Assembly: GCA_938743325.2 (NCBI GenBank)
Contig: OW568889.1
Span: 372,001 to 436,000, forward strand
From: Pycnococcus provasolii
Lineage: Eukaryota > Chlorophyta > Pseudoscourfieldiophyceae > Pseudoscourfieldiales > Pycnococcaceae
DNA: 64,000 nt
Reading direction: 5' to 3'
Shown here: in pieces, positions 1-8,349 of the stretch
Layout of the letters: each line of letters begins with the position of its first letter
Numbering within the stretch: position 1 is the stretch's first letter
Made by a program: the position numbers and the translations under genes
Notes under the pieces: model-generated
What the model was told of the DNA's origin: nothing
Database searches by the model: none
Seen by the model: only the letters and a program-made list of their open reading frames with translations

Positions 1-45
1 CGACTTCACTGCAGCTCAGCTCCCAGTTCTTGAAGGGTAGTAGCC

Positions 46-1722
46 ATGGCCGACGACGCACCTGAAGCAGCACCTGAAGCAGCACCTGAAGCAGCACCTG
101 AGGAGGCCGCTCCAGATACCGAAGCACCACCTGAACCAGAGGCCGTTGTTGTTGAACCAGAGACGGAGTCTAAGGGCACAGAGACTCTTCAAGAGGCAGA
201 GCAGCCTGAGCACGTCTCAGAGGCTTCGGCGTCGACGCAGGAAACGTCCGCGCAGGCGACGCAGGCGGACGAACCACCTGCACCGCCTATGCCTCCTGCA
301 GAAGATGACGCACGACCGGCGTCGTCGGACGACGCCAAAGTCGTCTTTCGCGTCGAGCCAGAGGGATTCACACACCCACGCTCGCTTCCCGTGAACACAA
401 CCGTCGAGCAGGCGCGCGCAATCGTCAGCGGGGACCTCGGCATTGCGCTCCCAGCCATCGGACTGCGAACGTCAGGCTCGACCGTGGAGGCTCCGGACAA
501 CGTCACGCTCGCAAGCCTAGGCGCCGTGGCGGGGCAGGCGTTCGAAGTGTCGCTCAACGTGCGCTCTTCTCAGGCGATGGCGAAAGAGCACGCGGCGCTG
601 CCAGCCATTGATGTTGAGGTGGTCGTGGACGGGCAGCCTCGCCTCGTGCAGGTGAGCATAGACCGCTCGAAAATCGTCCGCAAGCCGTTCATGGGCGGAT
701 ACAGGCACAAAAAGACGGAGGTGGTGTACAACCACGCCTCAACGCAGACGGAACGCAAACCTCGCTACACCGAGGCGGACCGCAAGCTCAGCCGCGAGAC
801 ACAAACGCACAAGCACGTGCAGCGCAGCCAGCAGAGCACGCGAGAGTTCGGCACGCAGATGGCAAGGCCCGACCTTCTACTCGCGGACGCGTTTGATCGA
901 GAGGTCATTCCAGGCCCGTACTTGACAGCCGAGGCACTCGACCGTCTGCGCGAGCAAAAGGCGATCATCATCCAGTGCCACGTGCGAGGCTGGTTCGCGC
1001 GCAGGCTGCGCGCCGACCTGCGAAAGGCGTACACCGAGCGCCTCGCTTACCTCGCGGAGCAGGAGGCGCGCATGGTGGAGCAGGCGGATGATCGGCGGCG
1101 CAGAGAGATTGACCGTCGCATGCGGCCTCGGAAGGCTGAAGACTTTGAAATTCTCTACAACGAGCTCGAGGCTTGGCGGTTGCAGGAGGCGAAGACCATC
1201 AAGGAAGCGCACCTGCCGAAAGAGGACGAGGATGCCGCACTTCGGCAACTGCTGTTCAAGGAGACGAAGCTCCTTCAGACGATCGACAGGCTGAAGCAGG
1301 TGGCGGCGAAGGAAAACAGCGAGGCGCGCGTCCAGAAGAGCTTGTCATCCATGTCGGAGCCGAAGAAATGGGAGCTTGCAAATGGCACAACCGTTCACGT
1401 TCACACGCCATTCACCACCCGCGCTAAGGAGCTCATGCAACTGTACAACGGCCTGAAGTTGCCGCTGCTGACAACCGACGAGCGCTTGGATGTTCTGCTG
1501 CACGTGAAGTGGACGGTAAAGGAGTTCGACTGCAACCTCACGCGCGAAGTTGTGGAGCTCGTCGATCGCGAGGCGGACCTGCTGAACCGTGGCCGCAGCG
1601 TGGCAAGCCTCGAGGGGTTGCGAAAACGCCTGGCCAACCTTTTCTTGCAATTCGTGGAGACGCCGGAGTTCAACCCCGAAGCGACGCGTCAGATGATGGT
1701 ACCAGGAGAGGCGAGTGTCTGA
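46..1722 (+). CDS. IQUB: IQUB: IQ motif and ubiquitin-like domain axonemal protein
   Basis: The 558-aa protein matches the IQUB family over most of its length. IQUB is a ciliary/flagellar protein of the radial spoke. In order it has an acidic Ala/Pro/Glu-rich tail with APEA repeats (1-95), a ubiquitin-like domain (about 96-172), the EFGTQM family block (about 270), one IQ calmodulin-binding motif (about 306-325, IIIQCHVRGWFARR) and a conserved helical C-terminal half. That half includes EDFEILYNELEAW, TVKEFDCNLT, ELVDREADLL and a final EFNPEA motif, all near-diagnostic of IQUB. The ATG lies in a GCCATGG context. The gene looks complete and has no intron. It converges with the minus-strand gene ending at 1959. 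Assignment is from family knowledge; a role in this cell's flagellum is inferred. Confidence 0.93.
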   Translation: MADDAPEAAPEAAPEAAPEEAAPDTEAPPEPEAVVVEPETESKGTETLQEAEQPEHVSEASASTQETSAQATQADEPPAPPMPPAEDDARPASSDDAKVVFRVEPEGFTHPRSLPVNTTVEQARAIVSGDLGIALPAIGLRTSGSTVEAPDNVTLASLGAVAGQAFEVSLNVRSSQAMAKEHAALPAIDVEVVVDGQPRLVQVSIDRSKIVRKPFMGGYRHKKTEVVYNHASTQTERKPRYTEADRKLSRETQTHKHVQRSQQSTREFGTQMARPDLLLADAFDREVIPGPYLTAEALDRLREQKAIIIQCHVRGWFARRLRADLRKAYTERLAYLAEQEARMVEQADDRRRREIDRRMRPRKAEDFEILYNELEAWRLQEAKTIKEAHLPKEDEDAALRQLLFKETKLLQTIDRLKQVAAKENSEARVQKSLSSMSEPKKWELANGTTVHVHTPFTTRAKELMQLYNGLKLPLLTTDERLDVLLHVKWTVKEFDCNLTREVVELVDREADLLNRGRSVASLEGLRKRLANLFLQFVETPEFNPEATRQMMVPGEASV

Positions 1723-1894
1723 TGTTACGAATTCAGGTTGAAATGAAAATGAATATTCACAAAAACCTCAACTCCAAGACAGCTCCTTTTCCCACAAATT
1801 GGACTCCTTTAGATACTCTCTAGGTAGAGTAGTAAGTTGGTGGCAATGGCGACGACAACAGCGACAACAAGCGCAAGTGGAGCTCTCACGCCGG

Positions 1895-1958
1895 GTGTGA
1901 ATGGTGACGACCGTTGGACAAAAAAAGTAAAGTGCACTCCATTACTGAATGAGCGATC
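1895..1958 (-). repeat. 3'-end dispersed element, copy A
   Basis: On the minus strand this copy begins 4 nt after the TGA stop of the 1959-3902 gene. It reads GCTCATTCAGTAATGG, then a CACTTTACT-TTGTCC core, then CGGTCGTC and CCATTCACAC. It fills the gap between two convergent genes and is one of the two most complete of the six copies in the window. Function is unknown; a 3'-UTR processing or termination role is inferred from position only. Confidence 0.75.
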
Positions 1959-3902
1959 TCATCCTTTATGTTTTTTCTTCTTGTCCTTGTCCTTAGTGAC
2001 CATGGAAGGATTGTAGAGGCGAATGCCGTGCCTGTGCATGGAAAGCTCGTGCTGTTCGTCAAGCTTCTTTAGTGCGCCCTTGTAGGCGGTATTCACAGCC
2101 TCCTCGCGCTCCCTTCGCTCGCGATGCAGCTGAACGCGCCGGTTGAGGTGTGAGTCAAGCTCAGCAGTGCGATGCATGAGCTCAGACTGAAGCATACCCG
2201 CCTCCTGCGAGCGTTGGTTCATCTGCGCACGCAGCGTGTTCAGGCGATTCTGCTGCTTACTCAGCTTCCCCTTCTTCATGCCCTTCAAAGCTGCCTGATT
2301 TTCGGCATATGTCTTGGCACGTGCCGCATTTTCGTGCTGAATCGACTTGACCTGCTCATGTAGGCGCGCAATGTCACCCTTCGCTTGCTTGACATTCTCC
2401 TGGTGATATCTCATTTGACCCGCAGCCCTCGACCCTCCATTGTAGGCCATGTTGGAGTGTGCACGCGCGCGCATGTCGTCAAGATGCTGCCGCTTGTTCT
2501 GGTACTCGAGCTCGCCATACCCTGCACGGCGCACGAACGACTCCCAGTCCTTCGACGAGTACCCTGGCGCCGGCCCGCCCTTCGCCATAAACATGCGATT
2601 CTCCTTATCCTTCTGCTTAATGCGCTCCTCCTTTTCCAACTTTCCGAGGTAGCCACTCGGCGTCTCGTGCTCAGTGATGGCTGGCTTGGTTTCCGTGTAC
2701 AGACCTAGCGCGTCGTACTTCATCGTCAGAGGCGTGTCACCTGTGCTTCGTTGATTGGCGTCTTCAGGCGCCTCCGACGCCTTCCCCCCGCCAACGTGCT
2801 GCAGGTTGAACCACTCGCCAGACGATCCTGGCCCGTTCTTCCATTCTGGGCCCAGGCTTTCGAGCGACATGTTGAAGGAGCGCCACACCTCGCGGTCGGG
2901 ACGCAGGCCGACATCCTCAAACACCTGCGTCCACCACTGGCGTGTCTGCATCGACTTCGGGATGTTGGGCGAATCCACCTCGGGCGAGTATGTGATCTGC
3001 GCGTCGCTCTGTCCCTCATATGCGGAGATGCCCACGACGAGCCGTCCTGCGGATACGCGAATGAGCTCGCGAAGAACCTTCGACACCATCTGCACAGGCA
3101 AGCGCTCGAGCACGTACGCGACCACCACCAGGCTGTACGTGCGGTCGCTCGCCGACACTCCACGCGCGAGAGGTGCCGCGGTCACCGCTTGTTGCGTTTC
3201 CATGATGTCCAGGCAGTGTGCGCTTAACCTCATTCTGTCAAAGTCAAACGGCTCGAGTCCTCGGATGGGTGTGTGAGGAAAGTCGTGCATGGCCATGCCA
3301 ACGAACTCGCACGCGTGCATGCCCACATACAGGATGGGCCTCGTTCCTCGCCTTGTGCCTCTTTTCGCCTTGACGGGGTTCTTTTTCCTCTTGAGCAGTA
3401 CCTTGAACTCCTCCTCAGCCTCCTTCTCGGACATGGTTGCGAACGCCTTGTTGTACACCTCCATGATTGGCACGAGAACGCGGCACGCTGTGGTGAAGCA
3501 CCTCGGCGGTGCAGGCGGCGGTGCAGGCGGCGGCGGCGCGGACGCGACTGGCGGCGGCGATGGCGGCGGCGGCGATGGCGGCGGCGGGAACGTCTCCGGC
3601 GTCTTCATGTTTCCCATCTTTTTGCTCATGCGTTCCTCCGCCATATCTTTGGTTTCTCCCACCTTGCTGAGTGCCTTCTTGAGGTCCTTTCTCTTTTCAT
3701 ATGTTTTCGACTCAAGTTCCGCGCGTTTATTTGCGTTTTGCGCGAATGCGCGTTCCGAGCGCGCGACAGCCTTGTTGACCAGGTTCACGCCGACGCTGTG
3801 CGGCAAGGTGGGCTGGGCCACGACGACTGCTGGTAAGGAAAATAGACAACATACACACCAGCACCAGCACCAAACGCTGAGGGGTAATAATCCTGACCGC
3901 AT
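1959..3902 (-). CDS. Membrane-anchored methyltransferase-like protein, CGR2/CGR3-like
   Basis: The chosen start, the ATG at 3900-3902, gives 647 aa beginning with a hydrophobic Trp/Cys-rich segment (about 8-30). That looks like a signal anchor or signal peptide of a Golgi protein. A proline-rich rod (about 101-136) follows. Then comes a Rossmann-like region (about 188-364) with VGMHACEFVG, GLEPFDF, SLVVVAYVLERLP, SAGRLVVGI and TRQWWTQVF. This order resembles plant CGR2/CGR3 homogalacturonan methyltransferases, but the glycine-rich SAM motif is weak. The C-terminus (about 490-625) is a basic coiled coil ending in a Lys-rich tail, which plant CGR proteins lack. An upstream in-frame extension to 4097 has only a TTG start. 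The gene is surely real; the enzymatic assignment is moderate and the substrate is not inferable. Confidence 0.6.
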   Translation of the reverse strand: MRSGLLPLSVWCWCWCVCCLFSLPAVVVAQPTLPHSVGVNLVNKAVARSERAFAQNANKRAELESKTYEKRKDLKKALSKVGETKDMAEERMSKKMGNMKTPETFPPPPSPPPPSPPPVASAPPPPAPPPAPPRCFTTACRVLVPIMEVYNKAFATMSEKEAEEEFKVLLKRKKNPVKAKRGTRRGTRPILYVGMHACEFVGMAMHDFPHTPIRGLEPFDFDRMRLSAHCLDIMETQQAVTAAPLARGVSASDRTYSLVVVAYVLERLPVQMVSKVLRELIRVSAGRLVVGISAYEGQSDAQITYSPEVDSPNIPKSMQTRQWWTQVFEDVGLRPDREVWRSFNMSLESLGPEWKNGPGSSGEWFNLQHVGGGKASEAPEDANQRSTGDTPLTMKYDALGLYTETKPAITEHETPSGYLGKLEKEERIKQKDKENRMFMAKGGPAPGYSSKDWESFVRRAGYGELEYQNKRQHLDDMRARAHSNMAYNGGSRAAGQMRYHQENVKQAKGDIARLHEQVKSIQHENAARAKTYAENQAALKGMKKGKLSKQQNRLNTLRAQMNQRSQEAGMLQSELMHRTAELDSHLNRRVQLHRERREREEAVNTAYKGALKKLDEQHELSMHRHGIRLYNPSMVTKDKDKKKKHKG

Positions 3903-4177
3903 CCCCTTAAAGCATAACGGCTGAGCATAACGGCGGTATGATCTTGAAGTACTATGAGCACTACTACAACTAGGCAAGGAGACAGGAAACATCAACAAGG
4001 ACAATGCCATGGCCATACGTGCACACACCCTTAAGGCGTTTCCGTTTCCTCGCAAGCACAACAAGCAGCGAGTGCGATCTTTCCGAACCAACAACAAGCG
4101 CGATCGGATGCGGGGGCGGGATGGCCGAACACCAATGAAACTTTACGCGTCCCCCTCCCGCCTCCTTTCGGCTTCAT

Positions 4178-4650
4178 CTGCGCCTTAAACTCCCGTTATG
4201 GCAGTGCAGTTTGCCTCCTTTCGCGGTTTTAATCTGCGCCTTAAACTCCCGTTATGGCAGTGCAGTTTGCCTCCTTTCGCGGTTTTAATCTGCGACTTAA
4301 ACTCCCGTTATGGCAGTGCAGTTTGCCTCCTTTCGCGGTTCCAATCTGCGACTTAAACTCCCGTTATGGCAGTGCAGTTTGCCTCCTTTCGCGGTTCCAA
4401 TCTGCGACTTAAACTCCCGTTATGGCAGTGCAGTTTGCCTCCTTTCGCGGTTTTAATCTGCGACTTAAACTCCCGTTATGGCAGTGCAGTTTGCCTCCTT
4501 TCGCGGTTCCAATCTGCGACTTAAACTCCCGTTATGGCAGTGCAGTTTGCCTCCTTTCGCGGTTTTAATCTGCGACTTAAACTCCCGTTATGGCAGTGCA
4601 GTTTGCCTCCTTTCGCGGTTCCAATCTGCGACTTAAACTCCCGTTATTTC
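4178..4650. repeat. 56-bp tandem repeat array, 8 full units plus a partial one
   Basis: Units start at 4178, 4234, 4290, 4346, 4402, 4458, 4514 and 4570, with a partial unit at 4626. Copies are almost identical, differing mainly at GCGC/GCGA and TTTT/TTCC positions. Each full unit contains CTTAAACTCCCGTTATGG and CCTCCTTTCGCGGTT. The TTTCGCGG core fits the plant E2F consensus WTTSSCSS. A regulatory role is inferred. The array has no spacers, so it is not CRISPR-like. Confidence 0.93.
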
Positions 4651-4951
4651 TCAGTATCCCCTATGTAGCCGGCCAATCAGCGTTTTCGGAGCTTGCATTC
4701 GTCCGTGGGCGGGTCCCACACTCCCACGAGGTGTCGTGGGCGAGCCGGCGAGGGGGGAAAGCGTCTGTCTGTCATGGAGACCTGTCGTGGAATGTGGATG
4801 CTTAAGCTGCTCAAAGAAACAGGCCATTATTGCCAGGAAGGTAAACAAGCAATCAATCGGCGCAGCAAGTAGGTTGGCGAGGTAGGTTGTCCATCGCCGT
4901 ACACCTGAACATAACCCCGAATTGAATTGAATTGAGTCCTTGAGTCATTGA

Positions 4952-5042
4952 GTTAGTTCGGGGTTCCATGATCAGGTTAGTTCGGGGTTCCATGATCAGG
5001 TTAGTTCGGGGTTCTATGATCAGGTTAGTTCGGGGTTCCATG
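4952..5042. repeat. 24-bp tandem repeat, nearly four units
   Basis: Units begin at 4952, 4976, 5000 and 5024. Each reads GTTAGTTCGGGGTTCCATG followed by ATCAG, with one C/T change in the third unit and the last unit cut short. The array ends about 80 bp before the UTP25 start codon. The in-frame ATGs it carries belong to a different frame from UTP25. Confidence 0.9.
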
Positions 5043-5121
5043 TCTGGTCAGGGGTCGGGGCGTGGTTGGGTTCGTGGCGGCGCCTTTCCACCTAAAAATA
5101 ATCCTCATCCGAAGAATAAGT

Positions 5122-7695
5122 ATGGCGTCTCCACATCCGTCCCAGCCTTCTATGTCGCAGTCCATGGTGCAGTCTCCGTTCCGCTTGAAGTTTCATTATG
5201 CTGCTTCTGCTCCTGGTGCTTCTGGTGCTTCTGGTGGAGGAGGAGGAGGAGTTTTGGAGGAGGAGAAGAAGATGAAGAATTCGGCGCATGTTCCTGATGG
5301 TGCTGATGGTGCTGATGGTGCTGACTTGAGCTTACCTCAAAGAAGAAGGACGCTCGCTCCTCCTGGTGATGATTATGATGATGATGTCCCTGCTCCTTCT
5401 TCATCTTCCCACCCTTCTTTGAATCGCACGATTCAAAAGGCATCCACGCCTCAGTCTCAGCACTCTCATCAGACGCATTTGGGGGGGAAGAAGAAAAATC
5501 AGGATGCGTTCGAGTGGGTCACAGCCGCGTCGTCCCAAAATAATAATCAACATGCGACGAAGAAGGTACCGGACATACCTGCGTCGTCACACGCGGCGGG
5601 TGTGCCGCCCGCTATCGTGCGTGCCATCAAAATGGCGGCGGCAACGACAAACGCTTCCAAAGAAACAACAACGAGCAACGGGGCTGTCGTCGACGCGTCA
5701 GCACTTGGGGGTGAACTCGCACTCGAGCTTTTTCTACGCATGCAAAGCTATCGCGATGTCACCTTCGCAACCGGACAGATGGCGAAGGACATGGCACAAA
5801 AGGCAGAGTTTGTTGCGGCGGCGCATGTCGTCACGCACGTATTCAGACAGTGCGCAGTCGTCGCCGCGAACAACAAGGCACTCAAGGCGGCTCAGCTGCG
5901 TCGGCGAAACGTCATCACAGAGCGTCGGGCGGCGGCGGCTGCAGCCAAGTCCGCCGCGGAGGCGGAGGCGGAGGCGAAAGCGAACGCCACACAGGGGGCG
6001 GCTGAGGGCCGGCGCACGCTTCTTGCAACATACGACGACAACGACGACGAGAACAACGCAAATCGCGATGCACGGCGAGAGGAGAACGAAAAGCACCTCT
6101 CGGAGGAGCAGGAGCAGGAGCTTTTGGAGGTACCTGTCGCCCCTCGCGATCAAGGCTTCCACAGGGCGAAGGTGCTCATCCTGTGCCCAACGCGAGCGCA
6201 CGCCTACCGCCTGCTTCGTACTATCGTCATGCTCACGCCTAGCGCGCATGCAGCTGATTTCCAGAAACACGTGGGTGCAATCGTCGCAGGCGACGGATGG
6301 CAACGCTTCGAGCAGGAGTACGGCGGAGATGCCGACGACGACGGCGGCGGCGGCGGCGGCGAAGATGGTGGTGGCAATAAGAGGCAGGGCGTCGGCAGGC
6401 GGCGGAATGCGCTCAGCGGAGCATTCGCAGGCTGCTCTACGCAGGACGAATATGCCGCGCAATTTCTTGACGGAAGCCCAAACACCGACGACCACTTTCG
6501 CATCGGACTTGCCATGCAACGCAGCCGCTGGCGCTTTTTTTCCGACTTCTCCGCGGCGGACGTGATTGTCGCGTCGCCACTCGGGCTCGTGACACTTCAC
6601 ACGGACGAGGTGAGTCGCACCATGGAAGGTGGTTCGCGAAAGCGCCGGCGGCGTGGTGATGCGGCTAATGGCGCGACCAAGTCGGCAAGCGACGAGCTGC
6701 CGCCGCCGACCCTCACGGACGTGCTCAGCAGCATCGAGGTGCTGCTGGTGCATGCGCACGACGCCATGGTGATGCAGAACCACGCGCACGTTGACACTGT
6801 CGGGTCGCTGCTCAACATGCTCCCTGGGGAGGGAGAGGCGTGCCTGAAGGTGTCGGGCGCGCATTCCGGTATTGACTTCTCGCGCGTACGCGAATACTTT
6901 CTGTCCTCTGGCGGCGGCAAGTCGCGGAGACAGACGGTGGTCATCACGAAGCACGACTCGGAGTTGCTGCGTCGATGGGCGCGAACTCACTGCTCGAATG
7001 AATGGGGCACCGTTTCGCTGCAGGTGAAAATTGCGACAAATGGGTCGGCTGCGCTCGCACGACTTCCCGCGGATCATCCAAAGTCACCGACGCACCGCTT
7101 TCGGCGATTCGATGCATCTTCGCCAAGCGATGCACCTGCGGCGCGCCTTGCAGCGTTCGAGTCGCTCGTCGCACCCTTTCTTTCCATGGGCAGGCTTGGC
7201 AGGAAGGCTCGTGACGAGGCTGGATTTGCCGCAGCTGCGCCGCGGACGCAACGCCTTTCCGCTGGCGGAGTCGTGGTGTTCGTTCCCGACTACCTCGACT
7301 ACTGCGATTTCCGCGCGTTTATGAGGAAGCTGAGCGAGGCTGAGGAGAGCGCGGTTGCCTACATGAGCGAGTATAGCTCTAAGGCACAGAGCCTTGCGGC
7401 GAGAAGGGCGTTCGAGGATGGCACCGCCAAAGTCCTGCTGTGCACTGAGCGTGCGCACTACTTTCGTCGCGCCATTCTCCACGGCGCACGCCACATAGTT
7501 TTCTGCCAGCTGCCACTTGATGCTACTTTCTACGCGGAACTCAGCGCCTACACGAGCCTATCGAGCGAGGGTGGAGATCGTGGGACGGTTGAAACACTCT
7601 TCTGCTCTTGGGATCGCATGAGACTTGAGCGAGTGGTGGGATGGGCGAAAGCGCGCAAGATGATGTGCGGAGACAAAACGGACTTCACAATGTAA
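5122..7695 (+). CDS. UTP25: UTP25 (DIEXF), U3 snoRNP-associated rRNA-processing factor
   Basis: The 857-aa protein is the nucleolar SSU-processome component UTP25/DIEXF, a pseudo-helicase needed for 18S rRNA maturation. Family blocks appear in order: VLILCPTRAHAYRLL (about 351), the acidic ERFEQEYG region, RFFSDFSAADVIVASPLGL (about 475), a HAHDAMVMQNHAHV block, VVVFVPDYLDYCDFRAFM (about 718), YMSEYSSKAQSLAARRAF (about 748) and HIVFCQLPLDATFYAEL near the end. The family has a degenerate P-loop and DEAD box, and none is seen here. The N-terminal 190 residues are low-complexity and acidic. The ATG at 5122 has A at -3 and G at +4; the upstream extension to 5062 begins with GTG and was not used. 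It ends convergently with the gene at 7737. Confidence 0.93.
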   Translation: MASPHPSQPSMSQSMVQSPFRLKFHYAASAPGASGASGGGGGGVLEEEKKMKNSAHVPDGADGADGADLSLPQRRRTLAPPGDDYDDDVPAPSSSSHPSLNRTIQKASTPQSQHSHQTHLGGKKKNQDAFEWVTAASSQNNNQHATKKVPDIPASSHAAGVPPAIVRAIKMAAATTNASKETTTSNGAVVDASALGGELALELFLRMQSYRDVTFATGQMAKDMAQKAEFVAAAHVVTHVFRQCAVVAANNKALKAAQLRRRNVITERRAAAAAAKSAAEAEAEAKANATQGAAEGRRTLLATYDDNDDENNANRDARREENEKHLSEEQEQELLEVPVAPRDQGFHRAKVLILCPTRAHAYRLLRTIVMLTPSAHAADFQKHVGAIVAGDGWQRFEQEYGGDADDDGGGGGGEDGGGNKRQGVGRRRNALSGAFAGCSTQDEYAAQFLDGSPNTDDHFRIGLAMQRSRWRFFSDFSAADVIVASPLGLVTLHTDEVSRTMEGGSRKRRRRGDAANGATKSASDELPPPTLTDVLSSIEVLLVHAHDAMVMQNHAHVDTVGSLLNMLPGEGEACLKVSGAHSGIDFSRVREYFLSSGGGKSRRQTVVITKHDSELLRRWARTHCSNEWGTVSLQVKIATNGSAALARLPADHPKSPTHRFRRFDASSPSDAPAARLAAFESLVAPFLSMGRLGRKARDEAGFAAAAPRTQRLSAGGVVVFVPDYLDYCDFRAFMRKLSEAEESAVAYMSEYSSKAQSLAARRAFEDGTAKVLLCTERAHYFRRAILHGARHIVFCQLPLDATFYAELSAYTSLSSEGGDRGTVETLFCSWDRMRLERVVGWAKARKMMCGDKTDFTM

Positions 7696-7699
7696 CAAT

Positions 7700-7739
7700 T
7701 TGTACACGCAATTCCATTACTGAATGATGAGCCATCTTA
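7700..7739 (-). repeat. 3'-end dispersed element, copy B (truncated)
   Basis: On the minus strand the TAA stop of the 7737-8213 gene is itself part of the element, reading TAAGATGGCTCATCATTCAG then TAATGGAATTGC. The distal GGTCGTCCATTCAC half is missing, and the sequence runs into the UTP25 stop codon. Confidence 0.65.
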
Positions 7740-8213
7740 GCTTTTATTGTTTGGTGGTGATGATTCGCTCTTGTTGTTGTTGGCTTGTTTCGGCTGTAGC
7801 GACGGCGGCGGCGTGTGTGCTGCGGCATGTGTTCGTGTCGCCGCCAAATCTGCATTCTTGACGTGTGGCCATGACGGTGTAAATTTGAAAGCGTGCTCCT
7901 CCTCCTGAGGCTTGGCTGCTGGTGGTCTCGGTCCTTCGTTTGACGTCCCCGAAGAAAGCAGCCTCCACACGCGCCACTTCGGATCCTTGTGTTTTCTTTC
8001 GTATTTGCCAGAAGCGTTGTGCTCTATTCCGCCGACGTGGTCATCAGTATTATTATTGTCTTCTTCTTCCTGGTCGCCATCATCATCATCATCATCATCA
8101 TCATCAGAATTTGTGTTTGGTGCGAGACAGCACATTGGCGACGATTTCGCGCGAGGGAAGGAACTGCTGCTGCTGCTGCGACCACCACCACCAGTCGTTT
8201 TGCGCGACGACAT
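7737..8213 (-). CDS. Hypothetical low-complexity protein, 158 aa
   Basis: I do not recognise this protein. It starts with an ATG at 8211-8213; an in-frame extension to 8228 starts with GTG. It has a Ser-rich N-terminus, a run of nine Asp encoded by (ATC)n on the plus strand (8082-8105), an acidic Glu/Asn stretch, a short conserved-looking basic block (KYERKHKDPKWRVWRLL, about residues 75-91) and a Gln/Asn/Pro-rich tail. It lies downstream of CFAP47 on the same strand, 137 bp apart, and its stop codon lies inside repeat element B. It could be a real small gene or a conserved 3'-flanking transcript. Confidence 0.5.
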   Translation of the reverse strand: MSSRKTTGGGGRSSSSSSFPRAKSSPMCCLAPNTNSDDDDDDDDDGDQEEEDNNNTDDHVGGIEHNASGKYERKHKDPKWRVWRLLSSGTSNEGPRPPAAKPQEEEHAFKFTPSWPHVKNADLAATRTHAAAHTPPPSLQPKQANNNKSESSPPNNKS

Positions 8214-8349
8214 TGATGATATGCGCACGTGAAGTGAATTTGTCTGGGGGGAATCTGGGTCGACCGGACTCCTCCCCCCTCGTCTTCGAAAAGGGGTTAG
8301 AAAAAAAAGTAATCATAACAACAAATTGTCTGTCTTTTGAAACAATCAA

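Larger units (their letters stand above)
3903..5121. promoter_or_regulatory. Divergent intergenic region with two tandem arrays
   Basis: This 1.2-kb gap separates the starts of the minus-strand methyltransferase-like gene and the plus-strand UTP25 gene, so it should hold both promoters. Two arrays dominate it: a 56-bp repeat (4178-4650) and a 24-bp repeat (4952-5042). The stretch between them has no convincing ORF. Confidence 0.6.

Noticed and set aside
4178-4650. CRISPR-like array
   Set aside because: Units are contiguous with no variable spacers, and the surroundings are eukaryotic.
5734-7077. 447-codon minus-strand ORF opposite UTP25
   Set aside because: Its composition is noise-like, whereas UTP25 family motifs are clear on the other strand.
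8080-8106. (CAT)n run as an independent repeat element
   Set aside because: It is a simple codon run coding for Asp in the small minus-strand gene.
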